From positions 1 through 53,702 of the forward strand of contig SCNI01000026.1 of the NCBI GenBank assembly GCA_005502775.1: a stretch of DNA of 53,702 nucleotides. The letters are read 5' to 3'. The notes under the pieces were generated by a model. That model saw nothing but the letters and a program-made list of their open reading frames with translations. It was not told where the DNA came from and made no database searches. A program made the translations under genes and the position numbers. Shown here piece by piece: positions 8,118 to 15,589 of the stretch. This DNA is from Microbacteriaceae bacterium 3FA27C10 (lineage in GTDB: Bacteria > Actinomycetota > Actinomycetes > Actinomycetales > Microbacteriaceae). Within the stretch, counting starts at the first letter, position 1. The number at the start of each line of letters is the position of its first letter.

Positions 8118-8776
8118 CACTTGCTCCCCACTGTCGCTGGTTCATTGGCCCAGATAGCCATGAGTTCCATAGCCACGTGGGTGTAGTCAAAGATTGCGTT
8201 CGCGTTCTGACGAGTGTCGGGGTACTGCGTTACCACTCGACCTTGCAATGGCGCATCCGAATGGGCCGCATAGAGCCTGACGTACTGACGGAAGCGCGGA
8301 AGCTTCAAGCCGTCGTCGACGAGCTGCTCCCAGTCCTCGAGCTGACCGGGGCGACGACGGTCGATCTTGCTCAGAAGGATGCGGAACGGGAGGCCTCGCG
8401 GCTCAATGTGCGCTCTGATCGTCCTCACCAGTGCGGGCGTGTTCAATGGCTCCGGGTTCAGCGGAAGGATCACGTAGTCGGCGGCGTCGAGAACTGCCGA
8501 CAGTACCGTGGTGTCTTCGAGGCTGCCGGGAGTGTCAACGAAGATCACGTCGTAGGGAAGCTCGCGCATCCGTGCCAGGTTATTGGGATCTACGTCGGCG
8601 GCGAAGTCGAACGGGAGCCCCTCCCCCGCATTTTCGGCCCACCAGGTCGTAGAACCTTGTGGGTCTACGTCAACGACGAGGACACGCGAGTGCTTGGCCA
8701 TGACTGCCGCCAGATTCATGGTGGTGGTGGTCTTCCCGACTCCACCCTTCTGCCCAACCAGCGCAACGATTCTCAT
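8117..8776 (-). CDS. parA: ParA-family plasmid partition ATPase
   Basis: 219 residues. Deviant Walker [14 protein letters not shown] at residues 9-21, A' motif VVDVDPQGS at about 34-42 and Walker B VIFVDTPG at about 77-84 are all intact. It lacks an N-terminal regulatory HTH, which is typical of small type Ib ParA proteins, where the partner protein does the autoregulation. It is coupled to the downstream small basic gene. The repeat-rich region at 8790-9020 lies immediately upstream. It moves plasmid copies apart on the nucleoid before division. Confidence 0.93.
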   Translation of the reverse strand: MRIVALVGQKGGVGKTTTTMNLAAVMAKHSRVLVVDVDPQGSTTWWAENAGEGLPFDFAADVDPNNLARMRELPYDVIFVDTPGSLEDTTVLSAVLDAADYVILPLNPEPLNTPALVRTIRAHIEPRGLPFRILLSKIDRRRPGQLEDWEQLVDDGLKLPRFRQYVRLYAAHSDAPLQGRVVTQYPDTRQNANAIFDYTHVAMELMAIWANEPATVGSK

Positions 8777-8789
8777 GAGAGCCAGTCTG

Positions 8790-9020
8790 CCCGGTAACGC
8801 CGTAACTTACAGAGTCACGAAGTCGGCGAGTCTGAAAGTTCGGTAGTTCGTATCTAACAGACTCCGTAACTCTGTATGTACGAGAGTTTGTGTATCTGTT
8901 ACTGCGTAAGTTACAGACTCGATGGCTGGGCACACCCGGCCTGTGCCCTACGCCCCTACGCCTCCACGAAAACTACAAACATACGGACTTACAAAGTTAC
9001 AAAGTTACAAAGTTACATGA
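8790..9020. promoter_or_regulatory. Centromere-like (parS/parC) region with dispersed repeats
   Basis: The gap upstream of parA is AT-rich and full of short repeats in both orientations: GTAACTTACAGAGTCAC near 8799, CCGTAACTCTGTA near 8865, GTAAGTTACAGACTC near 8906, and three tandem TTACAAAG units followed by TTACATG at 8989-9018. The common core is TTACA(G/A)A(G). Such arrays are the binding platform of the partition partner and usually contain the par promoter. A matching dyad lies downstream at 7692-7712. Confidence 0.72.
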
Positions 9021-9051
9021 CAGGATGTCGATCCCGACAGGACTCGAGATG

Positions 9052-9309
9052 TCAATCGCCAGACTCATCAGTGAGGGGCGGGTAGCCACCGTCAGCGTGG
9101 GGGAGTGTCTCCATCCACAGCATGGCATCGAGAGCGAGTGCTAGCGCATTCGTAGCGGCTTCGAGCGCCTTCTGAGAGTCTGTCCAGTCGGGGTTGTATC
9201 GATCGCGTGTCATAACGATCCGTCCCTGCTTTTGCAAAACGGTGAGTTGCGTCAGTGACTCACGCACGTTGAGGCGGATGTCGTTGGCTCCGGCCGGTTC
9301 TGGGTTCAT
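9052..9309 (-). CDS. Hypothetical protein, 85 aa
   Basis: 85 residues from ATG 9309. It is soluble, with a predicted helical middle (about 45-68, Ala/Leu-rich) and an acidic C-terminus, and has no recognisable domain. It lies between the par region and a small membrane protein in the same orientation, and is probably a backbone gene. A start at ATG 9213 would give 53 residues. Confidence 0.5.
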   Translation of the reverse strand: MNPEPAGANDIRLNVRESLTQLTVLQKQGRIVMTRDRYNPDWTDSQKALEAATNALALALDAMLWMETLPHADGGYPPLTDESGD

Positions 9310-9337
9310 GTCAGCACATCCAGGGGACTAGATCATT

Positions 9338-9541
9338 TCAGCTATCGGGATAAAGGATTGCATGACCGATCAGGCCGACAATCAGTGGACCGATGATGAG
9401 GAGCAGACCGAGCGCGAAAGCGGCGAGGGCTGCGCGGTTGAAGCCGCGGCGGCCGCGGATCGGTAGCACGCGGGGGAGTACGAGGAGTACAGCGCCGCAG
9501 GCGAAGACAGCGAAGCCGGCCGTCTGGATCGCCTGCATCAT
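9338..9541 (-). CDS. Small two-helix membrane protein
   Basis: 67 residues from ATG 9541, with GAGAGG just upstream supporting this start over a longer one. Two membrane helices (about 5-25 and 36-60) are joined by a short basic loop with RGRRG. The function is unknown. Position among backbone genes suggests a transfer or exclusion role, but nothing in the sequence shows it. Confidence 0.5.
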   Translation of the reverse strand: MMQAIQTAGFAVFACGAVLLVLPRVLPIRGRRGFNRAALAAFALGLLLIIGPLIVGLIGHAILYPDS

Positions 9542-9616
9542 GCACCTCTCTTCGCACACCTTCCCTCTTCAGCGTTGCACATACCTCGCATCCCAGCGGA
9601 CGTGATCCGGGGGAGC

Positions 9617-9662
9617 GCGAGGGGGTAGCCCCCTCGCGGCCGGCCCGTGGAGGGCCGGCCGC
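9617..9662. terminator. Two tandem perfect hairpins
   Basis: GCGAGGGGG-TAG-CCCCCTCGC (9617-9637) and GCGGCCGGCCC-GTGGA-GGGCCGGCCGC (9636-9662) stand back to back just past the stop of the DUF3560 gene. They lack a long T run, which is common for terminators in GC-rich actinobacteria. Confidence 0.7.
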
Positions 9663-9669
9663 TGCGCTT

Positions 9670-10617
9670 TTACGCCGGGCGCTGGTGGGCTTGGATCTCG
9701 ACGTAGGGCGTGGTCATGGTGAATGCGTGTCCTTCGCGTTGGAGGGTGATGATGCTGATGGTCTTGAGGTTCGCTCGCGCGACTTCGTACCACTGGCCTC
9801 GGATGCGTACACGGTCGCCTTTCTGGATTGTTTCGCGGCTGTGGTTGCTGGTCTGGCCGGATTCGACCTGCTGCGCGTGGATGCCTTCCCAGTAGGCGAG
9901 CTGGTCGCGGAGTTCTGCCAGCTGTGGGGCGAGTCGGGCCGTGCGGGCCGCGATGAGCTCCTGGCCGGCCGGTACGTATCCGCGCTCGTCGTCGTAGCGG
10001 TCGGCGGTGATGCGTCGTTCGGTTCGGCGGATGTCGGCGCCGAGTTTTTCGATGCGGTTTGCGACGGTGACGGGGGAGTAGCGGCTGGCCGTGGTGGCAC
10101 GGGCCGCTTCGGCGCGGTCGCGGGCGTGTTCGGTGGCGTTGGTGGCTTCGATGGCGCGGCGGGTGGCGGTGTCGGCTTTGCTGATCGCGTTGCGGTGTCT
10201 GGTTTCGGAGTGGTGGCCGATTTTGATGGGCTCGCCACCGTAGGGGAGGGCGTCGAGTGCGTGACGTTCGCGTTCCCAGGCGGCGTCTTCGGCGGAGCTC
10301 TTGCGCTCGGCCTTGTGCTCGAGCGCAGCTACTCGCTCGGCTTGCCGTGCGATCTTGCCAGCTTCGACGTCGGCGGTTGCGCGAGTGGTTTGGTCGATGG
10401 TCTCGGTGACGTCGAATCCGGCTTCTTCGAGTGCCTCGCGGGTGCGGCGGATGACGTGCCATTTTGGGAGGCGGTCGCGGGACTGGGGGACGTACCAACT
10501 GCTGATACTGCGGCCCCAGCGCCAGCCGGTGCGCTTGAGGACCTCGGCGGTGCCGTCTCCTCGGCTGGTTCCTTCGATCAGAGTTCCCTCTTCGTGGGTG
10601 TGGGTGATGGTGAGCAT
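9670..10617 (-). CDS. DUF3560-family protein
   Basis: 315 residues. The N-terminal 75 residues (WRWGRSISSWYVPQSRD and following) form a compact domain. The middle (about 80-210) is a long charged coiled coil. The C-terminus (about 265-305, KGDRVRIRGQWYEVARAN) looks like an SH3/KOW-type beta domain. The arrangement corresponds to DUF3560, frequent on actinobacterial plasmids; biochemical function is unknown. It is the last of three genes headed by structured element copy 2, with two small genes upstream. Confidence 0.7.
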   Translation of the reverse strand: MLTITHTHEEGTLIEGTSRGDGTAEVLKRTGWRWGRSISSWYVPQSRDRLPKWHVIRRTREALEEAGFDVTETIDQTTRATADVEAGKIARQAERVAALEHKAERKSSAEDAAWERERHALDALPYGGEPIKIGHHSETRHRNAISKADTATRRAIEATNATEHARDRAEAARATTASRYSPVTVANRIEKLGADIRRTERRITADRYDDERGYVPAGQELIAARTARLAPQLAELRDQLAYWEGIHAQQVESGQTSNHSRETIQKGDRVRIRGQWYEVARANLKTISIITLQREGHAFTMTTPYVEIQAHQRPA

Positions 10618-10629
10618 GAGTTGGGCCTT

Positions 10630-10839
10630 TCAGTGTTCGGTGATCGTGTAGCCGGGAAAGAGACCGTCGCCCATCAGCGCGAGCTCTTCGACGGTGGAGT
10701 GCATGAGGTCGTGCTCGTCGAACGGGGTGAGACCCTTCTCCCAGCCCGACCCGTACTGGTGATCCAGCCATCGGGAGGCCAGGTGCACGTCGTTGTCTCC
10801 GATGAGGGTGGTTCCGTCCGGGAGGGTGAGCGTGAGCAC
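10630..10839 (-). CDS. Hypothetical small protein, 69 aa
   Basis: 69 residues, acidic, with beta-rich N-terminus (LTLTLPDGTTLIGDNDVHLA). No known domain is recognised. It sits 12 bases upstream of the DUF3560 gene and 10 bases downstream of another small gene, clearly in one operon. The role is unknown. Confidence 0.55.
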   Translation of the reverse strand: MLTLTLPDGTTLIGDNDVHLASRWLDHQYGSGWEKGLTPFDEHDLMHSTVEELALMGDGLFPGYTITEH

Positions 10840-10849
10840 GGTGGTACTC

Positions 10850-11077
10850 CTAGTGATCGGCGACGGTGACGCCGCGCTCGGCGAGGAGTTCCCGGTTCGC
10901 GGGGGTGATGTTGGCCCATCCGGCGGGGGAGAGAACGGCCACAGGGTCGCCGTCGGCGTCGTTGAGAACGATGCAGGTGCGCACGTCGAGCAGCTGCCCG
11001 GTGCCGGGGCAGAAGATGGTTTTCTGGACGAGGTACTTGACCATCTCGGCGCGGAGGATTTCTTCGAGGTCGTTCAT
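10850..11077 (-). CDS. Hypothetical small protein, 75 aa
   Basis: 75 residues from ATG 11077, fixed by the Shine-Dalgarno GGGAGAG 6 bases upstream. The frame runs further upstream, but only into the structured leader. It contains the segment VQKTIFCPGTGQLLDVRTC, with two cysteines flanking a predicted beta hairpin that could be a small metal or redox site. It is the first gene of the operon behind structured element copy 2. Confidence 0.6.
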   Translation of the reverse strand: MNDLEEILRAEMVKYLVQKTIFCPGTGQLLDVRTCIVLNDADGDPVAVLSPAGWANITPANRELLAERGVTVADH

Positions 11078-11103
11078 GGTGTCTCTCCCTGATCGCTGAC
11101 AAT

Positions 11104-11285
11104 TTTTTTGTGCCTTCCGGCGAGAGATTCGATTGCGAGCGGGAGCGCCTGGAGTGCCCGGAATCTCGGGCGAAATAAGCCCGCAGGGCGCGTCCGAGAT
11201 TGTGGGCACGCAGGGTGCGGAGCGAGCTACGATCGGCCGCCGGAAAGCACAAACAAACCCCTATGGGGCAGTGCCGCGCAGCGGC
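11104..11285 (-). ncRNA. Structured leader element, copy 2 (upstream of DUF3560 operon)
   Basis: Read on the minus strand. P0 is GCCGC-TGC-GCGGC (11285-11273). P1 pairs 11253-11238 (TTTGTGCTTTCCGGCG) with 11122-11107 (CGCCGGAAGGCACAAA): 16 pairs, one of them G-U. P2 is AATCTCG/CGAGATT (11201-11195 with 11168-11162). P3 is GCCC-TGC-GGGC (11189-11179). The conserved blocks CGATCGTAGCTCGCTCC and TTATTTCGCCC are in the same places as in copies 1, 3 and 4. The first start codon lies 27 bases beyond. Confidence 0.75.
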
Positions 11286-11306
11286 TCCGATTCTCGGTCA
11301 GAGCTG

Positions 11307-11325
11307 ACGCCGGCGGCGCCGGCGT
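11307..11325. terminator. Hairpin ACGCCGGC-GGC-GCCGGCGT
   Basis: A perfect 8-bp stem between the ParB gene and structured element copy 2. It may insulate the two units or be part of the leader. No T tract follows. Confidence 0.35.
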
Positions 11326-11398
11326 TCCGTGTTCCCGGCAGGGAATGCTGTAAATGCAATAGTTTTTCGAGTCGGCCTCCGTGCCGACGCCGTGACGG

Positions 11399-11439
11399 GG
11401 CCCGGATCGGCAGGGGAGAGGGTGCTGCCGATCCGGGCC
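11399..11439. terminator. Strong hairpin after the ParB gene
   Basis: Arms GGCCCGGATCGGCAG (11399-11413) and CTGCCGATCCGGGCC (11425-11439) pair over 15 bp with an 11-nt loop, 11 bases beyond the parB stop. It is a probable intrinsic terminator without a T run, and it separates parB from the next leader. Confidence 0.72.
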
Positions 11440-11449
11440 GGTCTAAGGG

Positions 11450-12928
11450 TTACTCGTCGAAGATTCCGTCGTCCTCACCCGTCATCTCGTCCTCATCCGT
11501 GGGTGCGGGCTCGATTTCGTCTGCCTGTGCTTCGTAGGCGGTTCGCTGGGCGGCGCGTGCTTCCTGCAGCTCGGCCTGCTTGTCGATGACAATCTGCTCG
11601 ACCTCGGACAGCGGGTAGCCCCATGCCGCGATTTGCGCGAAGTAGGCAGCGGCCGCGCGGTCGGGGTTCCGCCAGGTGTTGACGCTGGTGCCACCCTCGA
11701 TTGCGCCCAGCACCACGGCCAGGGATACGTGCACGGCTTTCGTGGGAGTGGCCTCGATGATCGCGGCCAACTTGTCGGGGGAGTAGTACCCGGACCGCTC
11801 GACGTCGAAGAACTCGTGCGCGAGCACGTTCCCGTTCTGCGTGCCCCGCGCTGCATCGGCGGCGAACTCGGTCAGGCCGCGCCCCACGAACCGGGCCGCG
11901 TCCTTCGGGAGGGTCTTCCGGTTCACCAGACCCGCGAGCCAGGCTCGGCGCACGGTCTCGGCGGATTTCCACGCCTTGTTGTTGGCGATCAGCACCTTCC
12001 GCTCAGCTTTCTCGTCCTCGGTCATCGGCTGCCGGACCTCACCGTTCGCCGCGACCTTCTTGAATCCAGCCTCCTTGAACCCGTCGGTGGGGAGGTAGTA
12101 GCGGGTCAGGACTTCGCCCTGCCAGTCGGTGCTCACGAACACCGCCCGTCCCTCGATGTCGGCGATGTCCTCGACGGTGGCGCGCTCACCCGCCGCGGTG
12201 GCAAGTTCCTGGATGCTGGTGTGGTCGTCCTTCTCCCACGTCGAGGGCTGACGCTCCAACACCACGAAGCCGCGCCCTGCCGCCTCGTCCTGTGCGGCGG
12301 TGATGGCCTGGGTGCGGGCGCGGTCGTCGCGGGCGCGCTGCGCCGCATGCTCGAACCCTCCGGGGTTCTCGGTCGCGACCTCGATCAGGTTCGCCACTGT
12401 GGCGTCGTCGCCCTCGAATTCAATCAGCACCGCCGCCTGATCCAGTGTCAGTTCGTGCTGGTGGATCGCGGTCGCGGCGGTCGCGTTCTCCGCCACAGCG
12501 ATCCCAGCCTCGACGGTGGCTCGTTTCACACCGACCCGCTTCGCGATCGTCGCCACGCTCAGCCCTTCGAACGCCAGCTGCTGGTACGCCGCCGCGCGGT
12601 CGCCGTCGGTGATCGCTTTCCGCTGATCGTTCTCCACGATCTGCTCGATGATCCGCGCCGCAGTCTGATCATCCGCATTCGTGATGTACACCGGGATCGA
12701 CGCCACACCCGCCTCCCGCGCACCGAGGGTACGGCGCTGACCCGCGCGCACGAGCACGTTGCCGTGCTCGTCCCGGCGAGCAAGCACCGGCATCAGCACG
12801 CCGAACTGCTTGATGGTGGCCACGAAGTCCTTGTCCACGGGGGCGCTCGGTCGCACGTTCGCCTCCAACACCAGCACGCTCGGGTCGATGTGCTCCAACG
12901 TTCCCAGCGCAGTAGTCGTGTCAGTCAT
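11450..12928 (-). CDS. ParB/Srx-domain DNA-binding protein
   Basis: 492 residues. The N-terminal ParB/sulfiredoxin-like domain (about 15-90) carries VRAGQRRTLGAREAG, the equivalent of the CTP-binding GERR box with Gln replacing Glu. A helix-turn-helix follows at about 125-150 (GLSVATIAKRVGVKRATVEA). The long C-terminal region (about 200-470) is mixed and ends in an acidic tail. Length and lack of an adjacent parA distinguish it from the par operon at 7.7-8.8 kb. Large stand-alone ParB-domain proteins are common in conjugative plasmids, often in the leading region. Structured element copy 3 lies directly upstream and a terminator directly downstream. Confidence 0.82.
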   Translation of the reverse strand: MTDTTTALGTLEHIDPSVLVLEANVRPSAPVDKDFVATIKQFGVLMPVLARRDEHGNVLVRAGQRRTLGAREAGVASIPVYITNADDQTAARIIEQIVENDQRKAITDGDRAAAYQQLAFEGLSVATIAKRVGVKRATVEAGIAVAENATAATAIHQHELTLDQAAVLIEFEGDDATVANLIEVATENPGGFEHAAQRARDDRARTQAITAAQDEAAGRGFVVLERQPSTWEKDDHTSIQELATAAGERATVEDIADIEGRAVFVSTDWQGEVLTRYYLPTDGFKEAGFKKVAANGEVRQPMTEDEKAERKVLIANNKAWKSAETVRRAWLAGLVNRKTLPKDAARFVGRGLTEFAADAARGTQNGNVLAHEFFDVERSGYYSPDKLAAIIEATPTKAVHVSLAVVLGAIEGGTSVNTWRNPDRAAAAYFAQIAAWGYPLSEVEQIVIDKQAELQEARAAQRTAYEAQADEIEPAPTDEDEMTGEDDGIFDE

Positions 12929-12950
12929 TTCTCTCTCCGTTCAACTTTTT

Positions 12951-13124
12951 TTCGCCTGTCTGGCAAGCGCAGCGATGGAGAGCGGACGGCCTGGAGTGCG
13001 TGCCGTGTCGGGCGAAATAAGCCCGCCAGGGCGCGTCCGACACGGTGGGCACGGAAGGCAGGGAGCGAACTATCGTGGAGTGGCCAGGCAGACGAACAAC
13101 CCACAGACGGTGCCGCGCAGCGGC
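12951..13124 (-). ncRNA. Structured leader element, copy 3 (upstream of parB-like gene)
   Basis: Minus strand. P0 is GCCGC-TGC-GCGGC (13124-13112). P1 pairs 13096-13083 (TTCGTCTGCCTGGC) with 12964-12951 (GCCAGACAGGCGAA), 13 of 14 positions paired. P2 is CCGTGTCGG/CCGACACGG (13045-13037 with 13011-13003), 9 bp perfect. P3 is GCCC-TGGC-GGGC (13032-13021). The blocks ACGATAGTTCGCTCC and TTATTTCGCCC are conserved. The parB-like start codon is 23 bases beyond the outer stem. Confidence 0.75.
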
Positions 13125-13257
13125 TCCACCCAGGGAGCCGCCGGCGACTCACGAAGCTCCGCCAAGGGAGCCACTGGCGCGGATGGTTCGGTTGTGTGTT
13201 GACCAGGACGGTGCGATAATCGTTGTACGACGGACCGGTTACCGGGACGTTGCCAGC

Positions 13258-13289
13258 CGAAGGCCCCGCACGCGGGGCCTTCGTTCTTT
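13258..13289 (+). terminator. Intrinsic terminator with T-rich tail
   Basis: CGAAGGCCCC-GCACGC-GGGGCCTTCG (13258-13283) followed by TTCTTT. On the plus strand it would end a short transcript initiated near the -10-like GATAAT at 13215-13220. On the minus strand it lies just past the DUF3800 stop, so it may serve both directions. A plus-strand RNA of about 60 nt is possible but unproven. Confidence 0.7.
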
Positions 13290-13298
13290 AATCGCAGC

Positions 13299-14015
13299 TC
13301 ACGGCACCCACGTCCAGTTATGGGTGGTGCTCGGATCGATCTGAGCGGTAAGCCGACGCATTGTTGCGGCGGCCGCAGGATGCTTCTCAACGACCGTGTT
13401 CCGGCGATGATGCACATACGCGGCGAGATCCGCGATCTGAAGACCACCGCTCGAGCGAGACGACGCGAAATTGATGGGCGCGGAGATCCGGGTCAGCTGA
13501 CTCGACCGATACCCGGGGGTCCCGATGAGTTGGTAGCTCTCGAACTGCTTCTTGTGGACATCTTGTGTGGCGATCTCGTCGGCAACAACGATCACCGGAT
13601 CGGTCTCGCCGGTTCGCCGCGCATAGTCGTCGATTCGCTCAAGGAGATGACTGAACACGATGCTGTGTGGCTGGTCCGGGTAGGAGTAGCGGGCATTGAG
13701 ACGGTTGATGTCGAGGCCGCGGAACAGGTACACGACGCCCGCATCCTGGGCGACGTGGAGCGCTGCCCGGTAGATGCCGGCGGCCTCGCGGTGTTTCCCC
13801 CTGAGGGGCTTCCACTCACCCGACCCGCCCATGAGCTCGTGACCGTGGAATTCCGCGTCCGGGGGAGTGCCATGCAGCTGCGATGTGGTCTCCCGGATGC
13901 GGCTGAGCCCTTCGTCGACTCGATCCCACGCACTCTGCGGAGCCACCGCGGCCGCGATGTAGTAGTGGTCCTTGTTGTAGGACTCGTCGATATAGGCGAT
14001 CAGCATCGGACCCAT
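13299..14015 (-). CDS. DUF3800-family protein
   Basis: 238 residues from ATG 14015, preceded by GCGAGAG; an upstream in-frame start adds 8 residues. The N-terminus MLIAYIDESYNKDHYYIAAA carries the DUF3800 signature (aspartate-containing IDES strand, as in RNase H-like folds), and a conserved Asp/Asp pair recurs later (VVADE; GGLQIADLAAYV). DUF3800 proteins are presumed metal-dependent nucleases of unknown role. They are widespread on mobile elements and near defence genes, and have been reported beside unexplained structured-RNA motifs. Structured element copy 3 lies 175 bases away. A gene fragment and cargo genes lie upstream. Confidence 0.8.
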   Translation of the reverse strand: MGPMLIAYIDESYNKDHYYIAAAVAPQSAWDRVDEGLSRIRETTSQLHGTPPDAEFHGHELMGGSGEWKPLRGKHREAAGIYRAALHVAQDAGVVYLFRGLDINRLNARYSYPDQPHSIVFSHLLERIDDYARRTGETDPVIVVADEIATQDVHKKQFESYQLIGTPGYRSSQLTRISAPINFASSRSSGGLQIADLAAYVHHRRNTVVEKHPAAAATMRRLTAQIDPSTTHNWTWVP

Positions 14016-14052
14016 TCTCTCGCCTCGGCGACCCGTCACCGTTGTAGTCGCC

Positions 14053-14132
14053 CTAACGGCCAGGCCGCGGAATGGTCACGGCGGAGCGCCAGACCCACGC
14101 CTGGTGGATGGCGCCGCCCTGGGTTTCCCACA
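14053..14132 (-). pseudogene. 3' fragment of a homologue of the gene at 15590-15913
   Basis: Translation of this strand gives WETQGGAIHQAWVWRSAVTI followed by PRPGR and a stop. The first 20 residues equal residues in the C-terminus of the 107-aa protein encoded at 15590-15913. The match begins abruptly at 14131, next to the cargo genes. The fragment looks like the original 3' end of that gene, cut off when 1.5 kb containing two membrane-protein genes entered, or a partial duplication. Confidence 0.75.
14071..14131. repeat. Direct repeat flanking the two-gene cargo, left copy
   Basis: 61 bp matching 15617-15677 at all but four positions. The pair brackets genes 14229-15556. Confidence 0.85.
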
Positions 14133-14228
14133 GCGGCCGTTCACGGCCGGCCTGACCGGCTGTAATCCGGATCGCCTCTCGATCGAACGGTATAGTCCCG
14201 AACAGGCGGGAACGACGAGCGGGGAGCA

Positions 14229-14693
14229 GTGGACACAGTCGCCCAGGGAAGCGTGCAGAGCACCAGAGACGTAGTCGTCGTTGTGCCCGGCGCCCAAGAC
14301 CTCTCCGGAGAAGCGCTCGCCTACTTCACGAGTAGCACGCAAAAATATGCCGAAAAGCTGTTGGACGAGGCGTCAAAGATCGAGGAAGGGCATCGAGATC
14401 AATCCTCGACCGTTGCGCAATACACGACAGGGCATATCGCCCAGGCCGAAACGTTCTTGCGAACACGCGGGTATGGGATCGCTCGCAAGAGGTCAAAGTG
14501 GGTGGGACCTCTACGAATACTCCAATACGTTCTCACCGCCATCGTCGGTGTGACCTCAAACCTGATGCTCGCCAGCTCCCCTTGGTTACTTACACAGTCC
14601 GCCTGGAGCACGGTCTTTGCCGTATCCCTAGCAGTCGGAATCATCGTGGTCATCATCACTGAAGTGATCGAGAGAGCGGAGAGCGCGCGATGA
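14229..14693 (+). CDS. Small membrane protein of a two-gene cargo
   Basis: 154 residues from GTG 14229; GGGGAG is only 2 bases upstream, so a slightly later start is possible. The N-terminal 95 residues are cytoplasmic and partly helical. Two membrane helices follow at about 97-115 and 124-146. No family is recognised. It overlaps the next gene by 4 bases (ATGA), so the two proteins are probably made in equal amounts and may form a complex. Base composition is visibly less GC-rich than the flanks, consistent with separate acquisition. Confidence 0.6.
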   Translation: MDTVAQGSVQSTRDVVVVVPGAQDLSGEALAYFTSSTQKYAEKLLDEASKIEEGHRDQSSTVAQYTTGHIAQAETFLRTRGYGIARKRSKWVGPLRILQYVLTAIVGVTSNLMLASSPWLLTQSAWSTVFAVSLAVGIIVVIITEVIERAESAR

Positions 14694-15556
14694 GCTCCAA
14701 AGTTCTACGTCCGGATGCAGAAGAGATGCTCACGAGAGTGCTGCGCGCCGAAAGAGACCGACTGATTGCATCTGCGGAGGCGTCTAACGGAGGGGGGCGC
14801 CTCGACGCATTGGACATAGTCCGCGCCTATTACGAGCCTGACGAAAAGCTCATCCAGCTTTCGTTGGAGGCCCAAGCCCGACAGGCGCAGATTCAGCGCC
14901 GCAATAGTGCCCTCTCGCTAGGCGTCGCTTTGCTCGGTATCGCACTGCTCATCTTGGCGTTTGTGAGCCTGCTGGCCGGCAAGACCGATCTGAACTTCTT
15001 TGCAAGCAACTCGTACGTCGTACCCGTAATTTTTGCCGTGTTCGGTCTAGCAGCTGGCAGCATTCCGATCTACCTGATGAGAACTTGGAACCGGCGCGAT
15101 GCGGGCATCCAGCGGCTGCTTTACGAGCAGTCTCGACGGCGATACGACGACCTATCTAATGCGTTGCAACAGGGCGAGGCAACAATAAGCGAGCGTCTAA
15201 ATTCGGATCTCGCGCTCATAGAGCAGATGTCGGACCGGGGGCCCCTGCCGAGCGCCGCGCTCTTCCTCGTTCGCTGGGGACGTATCGAACGAGAAATTGT
15301 CAGACTGTCCGCTTCGTTTGCTCCAGATCAACGCCAACCGTTTGGCCGACAGGTGGGGTCCCTCCTCGAAGCAGGGGTTCTCCCCGAAGAAGTAGTCGAC
15401 GAGTTGCGTCGACTACTTCGAGTGCGGAATGCGCTAGCCCACGGGGGTTCAGCTTCACACTCAGAAATTATCCGGGCGGTTGGCCGGTCTGCGCTCTTGC
15501 TGGACGAGTTGAAGAAGATTGAGACCCCTACAAGGGAGTCGGACAGCAGCGATTGA
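14690..15556 (+). CDS. Membrane protein with HEPN-like C-terminal domain
   Basis: 288 residues. Two membrane helices at about 75-96 and 109-130, a coiled-coil-like segment at about 138-180, then an all-helical C-terminal domain ending in LLRVRNALAHGG. RNALAH (about residues 246-251) fits the Rx4-6H catalytic motif of HEPN RNases, preceded by a long helix as in HEPN folds. HEPN domains are effectors in toxin-antitoxin and abortive-infection systems. The partner gene upstream is translationally coupled. A defence or toxin function is inference. The motif also occurs in non-catalytic HEPN-like proteins. Confidence 0.55.
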   Translation: MSSKVLRPDAEEMLTRVLRAERDRLIASAEASNGGGRLDALDIVRAYYEPDEKLIQLSLEAQARQAQIQRRNSALSLGVALLGIALLILAFVSLLAGKTDLNFFASNSYVVPVIFAVFGLAAGSIPIYLMRTWNRRDAGIQRLLYEQSRRRYDDLSNALQQGEATISERLNSDLALIEQMSDRGPLPSAALFLVRWGRIEREIVRLSASFAPDQRQPFGRQVGSLLEAGVLPEEVVDELRRLLRVRNALAHGGSASHSEIIRAVGRSALLLDELKKIETPTRESDSSD

Positions 15557-15589
15557 GGTCCCACCTCTCACTGGCCCGAAACCCCCGCA

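Noticed and set aside
8989-9018. Tandem TTACAAAG units as a CRISPR array
   Set aside because: The units are 8 bp and contiguous, without spacers, and match half-sites in the par region.
11450-12928. ParB-domain gene as the partner of the ParA at 8117-8776
   Set aside because: That ParA has its own coupled small partner and nearby repeats; the ParB-domain gene is separately led and terminated, and is far longer than partition ParB proteins.
9685-13219. Long plus-strand frames opposite the DUF3560 and ParB genes (for example 9685-10869 and 11633-13219)
   Set aside because: They mirror the minus-strand genes in GC-rich codons, have Gly/Val- or Arg/His-biased composition, and overlap structured leaders and terminators.
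13199-13220. TTGACC ... GATAAT as a promoter for a plus-strand small RNA
   Set aside because: The spacing is only 10 bp. A weaker -35 (TTGTGT at 13192) has correct spacing, so the RNA is mentioned only as a possibility under the terminator.
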